Shown piece after piece: positions 58,749-64,000 of a stretch of DNA of 64,000 nucleotides. Within the stretch, counting starts at the first letter, position 1, and each line of letters starts with the position of its first letter. Source of the DNA: Enterococcus alishanensis. GTDB taxonomy: Bacteria > Bacillota > Bacilli > Lactobacillales > Enterococcaceae. Location: contig NZ_JAHUZB010000001.1 in assembly GCF_019218635.1 (NCBI RefSeq), forward strand, positions 1 through 64,000, written 5' to 3'. The notes under the pieces were generated by a model. It did not search any database. It had not been told where the DNA came from and saw only the letters and a list, made by a program, of their open reading frames with translations. The translations under genes were made by a program, and so were the position numbers.

Positions 58749-59927
58749 ATGAAAAAAAGTACATTGGTAGCGGCCCTAGCAGCCGGCTTATTCTTATTCG
58801 GTGCTTGTGGCTCACCTTCAGCGACAAATGACAATTCAGGCGGCGGCAACAAGTCAGACGGCGACACAATCAAGATCGGTGGTAACTTTGAATTATCAGG
58901 TGCAGTAGCAGCCTATGGTGAAGCTGAAAATGAAGGGGTCAAGTTAGCGATTGAAGAAATTAATGACGCTGGCGGAATTGACGGTAAAAAAATCGAGTAT
59001 GTTTCAAAAGATAACAAATCTGATAACAATGAAGCAGCATCAGTAGCAGCTAATTTAACTACTAATGATGGTGTGGTTGCTATCGTCGGACCAGCAACAT
59101 CAGGAGCGACTAAAGCTACTTTACCTAATATTACAAAAGCACAAGTACCAGCAGTAACACCTTCTGGTACAGATGATTCAATCACAGTACAAAAGGATAA
59201 AGTACAAGACTATATCTTCCGGGCTTGTTTCCAAGATAGTTTCCAAGGGGTTGTATTAGCGAAATACGCTGAAGAAAACTTAAGTGCGACTAAAGCAGTC
59301 ATCTTGGGTGATAACTCTAGTGACTATGCAATTGGTTTAACCAAAGCCTTCAAAGATACTTATAAAGGTGAAATTGTTGCTGAAGAAAACTTTACTGCTG
59401 GAGACAAAGATTTCCAAGCGATGTTAACAAAAGTAAAAGATTTAGACTACGATGTACTTTATATCCCAGCTTATTATACTGAAGCTGGCTTAATCATCAA
59501 ACAAGCGCGTGAGATGGGTATCGACAAACCAATCATCGGTGCAGATGGTTTCGGTGATGAAAAATTAGTTGAAACAGCTGGTGCAGCAAATGTAAACAAT
59601 GTTTATTACACTGGTCATTTCTCAGTGAATGCTCCTTCAAATGATAAAGTTCAACCATTTATTGATGCTTTCAAAGCGAAATACAGCAAAGAACCATCTG
59701 CCTTCAATGCTTTAGCTTACGATTCAGTTTACATGATTAAACAAGCTATCGAAGATCAAGGTGAAGCAAGCTCAACAGCGATTCAAGAAGGCTTGGCTAA
59801 CTTGAAAGATTTCGTTGGTGTAACAGGTACTATGACTATGGATAAAGATCATAACCCTGAAAAACAAGCAGTAGTGTTAGGCTTAACAGATGGAAAAGAA
59901 AGTTCAGCAGAAACTGTGAACCCTTAG
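58749..59927 (+). CDS. livJ: Branched-chain amino acid ABC transporter, substrate-binding lipoprotein
   Basis: 392-aa lipoprotein. The signal peptide ends in the lipobox LFGAC with Cys20, then a Gly/Ser/Asn-rich linker. The mature part is a type I periplasmic-binding fold of the LivJ family (IKIGGNFELSGAVAAYGEAE, GKKIEYVSKDNKSDNNEA, GPATSGATKA). It captures Leu/Ile/Val at the cell surface. AGGGGGAAAA precedes the ATG. First gene of livJHMGF, preceded by a CodY-like box; a terminator hairpin separates it from livH. Confidence 0.93.
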   Translation: MKKSTLVAALAAGLFLFGACGSPSATNDNSGGGNKSDGDTIKIGGNFELSGAVAAYGEAENEGVKLAIEEINDAGGIDGKKIEYVSKDNKSDNNEAASVAANLTTNDGVVAIVGPATSGATKATLPNITKAQVPAVTPSGTDDSITVQKDKVQDYIFRACFQDSFQGVVLAKYAEENLSATKAVILGDNSSDYAIGLTKAFKDTYKGEIVAEENFTAGDKDFQAMLTKVKDLDYDVLYIPAYYTEAGLIIKQAREMGIDKPIIGADGFGDEKLVETAGAANVNNVYYTGHFSVNAPSNDKVQPFIDAFKAKYSKEPSAFNALAYDSVYMIKQAIEDQGEASSTAIQEGLANLKDFVGVTGTMTMDKDHNPEKQAVVLGLTDGKESSAETVNP

Positions 59928-59938
59928 AAGAATCCTGT

Positions 59939-59973
59939 ACGGCAAGGCAAGTTTGCTTGTCTTGCCGTTTTTT
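59939..59973 (+). terminator. Partial terminator between livJ and livH
   Basis: ACGGCAAGGCAAG (59939-59951) pairs with CTTGTCTTGCCGT (59956-59968, one wobble) around TTTG, then T6. It should give more binding protein mRNA than membrane-protein mRNA. Confidence 0.85.
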
Positions 59974-59996
59974 AGACAAAAATTTGGAGGAAGACA

Positions 59997-60875
59997 ATGG
60001 AAGTTATCATACAACAACTAGTTAACGGCTTATTCCTAGGTAGTGTTTATGCTTTGATGGCATTAGGCTACACGATGGTTTACGGCATTATTAAGCTGAT
60101 TAACTTTGCCCATGGGGAAATATATATGATCGGTGCCTTCATCGGTTACTTTTTAATTAATCAATTTAATATGGGCTTTTTCCCAGCGATGATTTTATCG
60201 ATGATTGGTAGTGCGGCCTTAGGTGTCGTGATCGAATTTTTAGCTTATCGACCATTACGAAATTCTACGCGGATTGCCGCTTTAATTACTGCAATTGGGG
60301 TTTCATATTTGCTACAAAATACTATGATTTATTTTTTCAGCTCAAATACGCGGCCTTTCCCGCAAGTGATTGAAATGCATACCTATCGTTTAGGCTTTTT
60401 ACAAGTCTCAAATATTCAATTAATGATTTTATTTGTTTCTTTATTCTTAATGATCTTATTAAATTTAATTGTTCAACGGACCAAAATGGGGAAAGCCATG
60501 CGGGCAGTTAGTGTGGATGCTTCAGCAGCTCAATTAATGGGTATTGATGTGAATCGGACGATTTCATTTACTTTTGCTTTAGGTTCAGCTTTAGCAGCTG
60601 CCGGCGGGATGATGATTGGTTTGTACTATAACTCAATCGAACCAATGATGGGTTATATTCCTGGCTTGAAATCATTTATCGCAGCCGTTTTAGGTGGTAT
60701 TGGGATTATTCCAGGGGCAGCAATCGGTGGTTTCGCGATTGGCTTGATTGAAACAATTACGACTGCATTAGGTTTTTCAGATTTCAAAGATGCAGCGGTC
60801 TATGCTGTCTTGATTATTATTCTATTGATTCGTCCAGCTGGTATCTTAGGCAAAAATATTAAAGAGAAAGTGTAG
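59997..60875 (+). CDS. livH: Branched-chain amino acid ABC transporter permease LivH
   Basis: 292-aa permease with about 8 helices. N-terminal QQLVNGLFLGSVYALMALGY, GIIKLINFAHGEIYMIGAF, and the coupling region MRAVSVDASAAQLMGIDVNR are typical of LivH. GGAGG precedes the ATG. It pairs with LivM to form the channel. Confidence 0.94.
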   Translation: MEVIIQQLVNGLFLGSVYALMALGYTMVYGIIKLINFAHGEIYMIGAFIGYFLINQFNMGFFPAMILSMIGSAALGVVIEFLAYRPLRNSTRIAALITAIGVSYLLQNTMIYFFSSNTRPFPQVIEMHTYRLGFLQVSNIQLMILFVSLFLMILLNLIVQRTKMGKAMRAVSVDASAAQLMGIDVNRTISFTFALGSALAAAGGMMIGLYYNSIEPMMGYIPGLKSFIAAVLGGIGIIPGAAIGGFAIGLIETITTALGFSDFKDAAVYAVLIIILLIRPAGILGKNIKEKV

Positions 60876-60884
60876 GTGGCTTCT

Positions 60885-61859
60885 ATGAAAAAGAATTTAA
60901 CTTATAATATTATCTGGTTAGCCATCATTGTTCTTGGATATTTTGCTTTGTATGCAGCTTATTCAGCGGGGATGGTCAATCTATTTTTAGACAATGTCTT
61001 GGTTCAAATTGGCATTAACGTTATTTTAGCGGTGGGTTTAAACTTAATTATCGGTTTTTCTGGTCAGTTCTCACTAGGTCACGCTGGTTTTATGGCGATT
61101 GGTGCATACGCAGCAGCCTTAATTTCAATGCAACTGCCAACTTATGGTGGCTTCTTCTTAGGGATGGCAGCTGGTGTTGTGATTGCTGGTATCGTGGCTG
61201 TAGCCGTAGGAATACCAACTTTACGTTTGAGTGGAGATTATTTAGCAATTGCTACACTAGGGGTAGCCGAAATTATCCGAATTTTATTAATTAATTTTGA
61301 TGAAATCACTAACGGACCTTCTGGTATCTTTGGAATCTTACCTTTTGTTAATTGGCAGATGGTCTACGGCTTTATGGCGATTACTACGTTAATCTTAGTG
61401 AACTATATTCGTTCAGGTGCTGGTCGTGCGACGATGGCTATTCGTGAAGATGAAATTGCTGCCGAGTCGATGGGGGTTAACACGACGAAATTTAAAGTGG
61501 TTGCTTTTGCTTTAGGAGCTATGACCGCAGCGATTGCTGGTTCGTTATATGCCGGCTATCTTCAATCAATTGCACCAAAAGATTTTGCCTTCACTAAATC
61601 AGTGGATGTCTTAATCATGGTAGTATTAGGTGGGATCGGTAGTGTGACTGGTAGTTTTGTTGCAGCAATTGTTTTAGGAATTATCAATATGTATTTACAA
61701 GATTTTGGTGCATTACGGATGATCATTTATGCCTTGGCCTTAATCTTATTAATGATTTTCCGTCCAGGTGGGATTCTAGGTACGAGAGAATTCTCTGTGA
61801 AGAAAATTGTCAATAAATTTAAAAAAGGAGATGACCAAAATGCCTCTGTTGGAAATTAA
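60885..61859 (+). CDS. livM: Branched-chain amino acid ABC transporter permease LivM
   Basis: 324-aa permease with about 8-10 helices. GLNLIIGFSGQFSLGHAGFM and the EAA-like MAIREDEIAAESMGVNTTKFK segment identify LivM. The ATG at 60885 has TAGGTGG just upstream; an in-frame GTG at 60876 is inside that site. Its end overlaps livG by 20 bases. Confidence 0.94.
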   Translation: MKKNLTYNIIWLAIIVLGYFALYAAYSAGMVNLFLDNVLVQIGINVILAVGLNLIIGFSGQFSLGHAGFMAIGAYAAALISMQLPTYGGFFLGMAAGVVIAGIVAVAVGIPTLRLSGDYLAIATLGVAEIIRILLINFDEITNGPSGIFGILPFVNWQMVYGFMAITTLILVNYIRSGAGRATMAIREDEIAAESMGVNTTKFKVVAFALGAMTAAIAGSLYAGYLQSIAPKDFAFTKSVDVLIMVVLGGIGSVTGSFVAAIVLGIINMYLQDFGALRMIIYALALILLMIFRPGGILGTREFSVKKIVNKFKKGDDQNASVGN

Positions 61860-62604
61860 AGAGTTAACTAAAAATTTCGGGGGACTTGCGGCAGTCTCTA
61901 ATGTCAACATGGAATTAGGCGAAAATCAATTAGTTGGTTTAATCGGACCCAATGGTGCCGGTAAAACGACATTGTTTAACTTAATCACTGGCGTATACGA
62001 ACCTAGTGAAGGGGATGTATTACTAAACAATCAACGTTTAAATGGCAAGAAGCCTTATACGATTGCTGATTTAGGATTGAGCCGAACCTTTCAAAATATT
62101 CGTCTATTTAAAGATTTAACAGTGATGGAAAATGTTCTAATTGCTATGAATAGTAAAAATAAAGAAAGTTTTCTTTCAAGTGTCTTAAGATTACCAAGCT
62201 TTTATAAAAAAGAAGCGTTACTAGAAGAAGAAGCATTTCGATTATTAGCGATTTTTGGTTTAGAGAAAAAAGCTCAAAATTTGGCAAAGAACCTTCCTTA
62301 TGGTGAACAACGTAGACTGGAAATCGTCCGGGCGTTAGCAACGAATCCTAAAATTTTATTTTTAGATGAGCCAGCTGCTGGGATGAATCCGCAAGAAACG
62401 GCTGATTTGACAGAATTAATTCGTAAAATCCAGGCTGAATTTAAGATTACGATTCTCTTAATCGAACACGATATGAGTTTAGTCATGGATGTCTGTGAAA
62501 GAATCTATGTACTGGAATATGGTCGTGTATTAGCGGAAGGAACACCTGAAGAAATCAAAGGTAATCCGGCAGTAATCAAAGCGTATCTAGGAGGTGACCT
62601 GTAA
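61840..62604 (+). CDS. livG: Branched-chain amino acid ABC transporter ATPase LivG
   Basis: 254-aa ATPase. Walker A GPNGAGKTT, Q loop SRTFQNIRLF, signature LPYGEQRRLEI, Walker B ILFLDEPAAGMNP and switch His in LIEHDMSLVMD. The ATG at 61840 is 9 bases after AAAGGAG; an in-frame ATG at 61831 abuts the site. Works with LivF. Confidence 0.94.
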   Translation: MPLLEIKELTKNFGGLAAVSNVNMELGENQLVGLIGPNGAGKTTLFNLITGVYEPSEGDVLLNNQRLNGKKPYTIADLGLSRTFQNIRLFKDLTVMENVLIAMNSKNKESFLSSVLRLPSFYKKEALLEEEAFRLLAIFGLEKKAQNLAKNLPYGEQRRLEIVRALATNPKILFLDEPAAGMNPQETADLTELIRKIQAEFKITILLIEHDMSLVMDVCERIYVLEYGRVLAEGTPEEIKGNPAVIKAYLGGDL

Positions 62605-62605
62605 G

Positions 62606-63307
62606 ATGTTAAAGGTTGAAAATTTAGCCGTCCATTATGGTGTCATCCAAGCTGTTCGCGATGTAAATTTTGAAGTCAATCAAGGGGAAATTGTTTCTTT
62701 GATCGGTGCAAATGGTGCTGGAAAAACGACGATTCTTCATACAATCTCAGGACTAATTCAGCCTTCTGCAGGTAAAATTACCTTTGAAGGTGAAGAAATC
62801 CAAAAAAGAGCTCCACGAAAAATTGTTGCCAAAGGGATTTCGCAAGTACCAGAAGGTCGTCATGTTTTTTCTGGTCTAACTGTTCAGGAAAATTTAGAGA
62901 TGGGTGCCTATTTACGGAAAGAAAAAAATCTAAGTGAAGAGTACGAAACGATTTATCAGCGTTTCCCGATTTTAAAGGAACGTTTAAGTCAAGATGCTTC
63001 AACACTATCTGGTGGGGAACAACAAATGCTAGCAATGGGTCGGGCATTAATGTCTAAACCTCGTTTACTATTATTAGATGAGCCATCAATGGGTCTAGCG
63101 CCAATTTTTATCAAAGAGATTTTCAATATTATTCAAGCCATTCAAGCACAAGGAACGACGGTTTTATTGATTGAACAAAATGCCAAAATGGCTTTATCAA
63201 TTGCTGATCGCGGCTACGTCTTAGAAACTGGTGAAGTTGTTTTAAGCGGAACTGGTGAAGAGTTACTGGCGAGTGATGAAGTGCGCAAAGCATATTTAGG
63301 AGGATAA
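62606..63307 (+). CDS. livF: Branched-chain amino acid ABC transporter ATPase LivF
   Basis: 233-aa ATPase. Walker A GANGAGKTT, PEGRHVFSGLTVQENL typical of LivF, signature LSGGEQQML, Walker B LLLLDEPSMGLAP, and LIEQNAKMAL, where the switch His is Gln as is common in LivF. The ATG at 62606 follows AGGAGGTGA, and it starts one base after the livG stop. Confidence 0.94.
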   Translation: MLKVENLAVHYGVIQAVRDVNFEVNQGEIVSLIGANGAGKTTILHTISGLIQPSAGKITFEGEEIQKRAPRKIVAKGISQVPEGRHVFSGLTVQENLEMGAYLRKEKNLSEEYETIYQRFPILKERLSQDASTLSGGEQQMLAMGRALMSKPRLLLLDEPSMGLAPIFIKEIFNIIQAIQAQGTTVLLIEQNAKMALSIADRGYVLETGEVVLSGTGEELLASDEVRKAYLGG

Positions 63308-63310
63308 AAA

Positions 63311-63955
63311 ATGAGTGTAAAAGATTTTATGGCAGCTGAGCTAGTAACAGTTGATCCCCAAACGAAAATTTTTGATGCGGTAGATTTAATGAAAAAACAC
63401 GATATTCATCGTTTACCAGTCGTTAAGGCGGATAAATTGGTTGGTTTAATTACAGAAGGAACGATTCAAGAAGCATTACCTTCAACGACAACTAGTTTAA
63501 GTGTTTATGAAACCAATTATTTATTAAATAAAACTGTGGTGGCAGATGTGATGATCGAAAAAGTAGCAACGATTGATCCAGATGCCCAATTAGAAGACGC
63601 GATTTATAAGATGCGCCAAAAAAATGTTAATGTTCTACCGGTATTAAAAGACGATCAATTGGTGGGAATTATTACCAACAACGATATTTTTGATGCCTTC
63701 TTAAAAATAACTGGTTATCACGAAGGTGGCAGTCGGATTCAGATTGCTGTAAAGGAAGACCGTAAAGGCTTATTAGCTGAAGTAGCAAAAGTTTTAGCCG
63801 ACCATGACTACGATATTTTAACGGTCATTATCGATCATGCAAAAACTGGGACTGTGATGGAATTTCAAATATCTTCTAAAGATGCTGAAGCTATTTCTCA
63901 AGTCTTAACAGACGCCGGCTTCAATGTTCAACGAGCAGTTGTGACCAATCCATAA
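63311..63955 (+). CDS. CBS-CBS-ACT domain protein (AcuB-like)
   Basis: 214-aa protein with two CBS domains (about 3-60 and 70-130; VKDFMAAELVTVDP, VADVMIEKVATIDP) and a C-terminal ACT domain (about 140-214, IQIAVKEDRKGLLAEVAKVL). CBS pairs bind adenylates and ACT domains often bind amino acids. It is 3 bases after livF with TTAGGAGG, so it is co-transcribed with the transporter. A sensor for branched-chain amino acid or energy state is inferred; the founding name AcuB refers to acetoin use and may not apply. A terminator follows. Confidence 0.88.
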   Translation: MSVKDFMAAELVTVDPQTKIFDAVDLMKKHDIHRLPVVKADKLVGLITEGTIQEALPSTTTSLSVYETNYLLNKTVVADVMIEKVATIDPDAQLEDAIYKMRQKNVNVLPVLKDDQLVGIITNNDIFDAFLKITGYHEGGSRIQIAVKEDRKGLLAEVAKVLADHDYDILTVIIDHAKTGTVMEFQISSKDAEAISQVLTDAGFNVQRAVVTNP

Positions 63956-63961
63956 TATTTG

Positions 63962-63993
63962 ATCCGAGGCGATCTTTTGTCTCGGATTTTTTT
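63962..63993 (+). terminator. Terminator of the liv operon
   Basis: ATCCGAG (63962-63968) pairs with CTCGGAT (63981-63987), then T7. Confidence 0.85.
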
Positions 63994-64000
63994 CTTTTTG

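Overview
The window is a low-GC Gram-positive (Firmicutes) chromosome segment, most likely from Enterococcus or a close relative in the Enterococcaceae. This rests on the 5S rRNA-tRNA-Asn junction, strong AGGAGG-type ribosome binding sites, many UUG starts, a T-box leader on valS, and enterococcal-style order in rpoY-rnjA, secG-est-rnr-smpB, an atpBEFHAGDC operon without atpI, and ywzB-murA-epuA. I saw no phage, insertion sequence, integron or CRISPR array. It is mostly core genome with a few accessory blocks. Calls come from reading the sequence; no database search was run.

Layout. 1-200: end of an rRNA operon (5S, tRNA-Asn). 262-3901: HesB-like protein, a quinone/electrophile-type pair (VOC dioxygenase and flavin reductase, minus strand), a HAD phosphatase and an unknown protein. 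4008-8006: tRNA-Thr, then a membrane and signalling block: a frame-broken small membrane gene, a TVP38/DedA-like protein, a two-component system and a tandem-PepSY exported protein. The last two units share an almost identical palindrome. 8131-13804: glycoside cluster (AraC regulator divergent from GH3 glycosidase, GPH symporter, esterase). 13925-21011: pepC; tyrosine phosphatase-fructosamine kinase-acyl-ACP thioesterase operon; asparaginase; DUF72-HAD-NTP pyrophosphohydrolase operon. 21031-27914: aspartokinase, ezrA, a 58-aa protein, cysteine desulfurase-thiI, rex. 27922-33990: T-box, valS, folC, HAD, radC, csp. 34034-40638: TetR regulator, rnjA and rpoY on the minus strand, then a heterodimeric ABC exporter. 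41098-45167: YjeM-type permease and PepS aminopeptidase, gamma-carbonic-anhydrase-like protein, yjdI-yjdJ pair. 45249-49155: secG, esterase, rnr, smpB. 49442-55851: F1Fo ATP synthase. 56019-58560: ywzB, murA, epuA, yidD, GNAT. 58749-63955: branched-chain amino acid ABC transporter livJHMGF with a CBS-ACT protein and a probable CodY box.

How the parts work together. Nitrogen supply is a recurring theme: PepC and PepS release amino acids from peptides, YjeM and LivJHMGF import them, asparaginase and aspartokinase work on aspartate-family metabolism, and the liv promoter carries a CodY-like box while yjeM carries a CcpA cre-like site. Iron-sulfur and sulfur chemistry appears in IscS-ThiI, YjdI and the HesB-like protein. 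RNA turnover is covered by RNase J1 with RpoY, RNase R and SmpB. The parts that look least described are the TVP38-two-component-PepSY locus with its shared 20-bp palindrome, the structured yjeM leader that presents an AAGGAGG in a hairpin loop, and several intergenic terminators fused to the ribosome binding site of the next gene.
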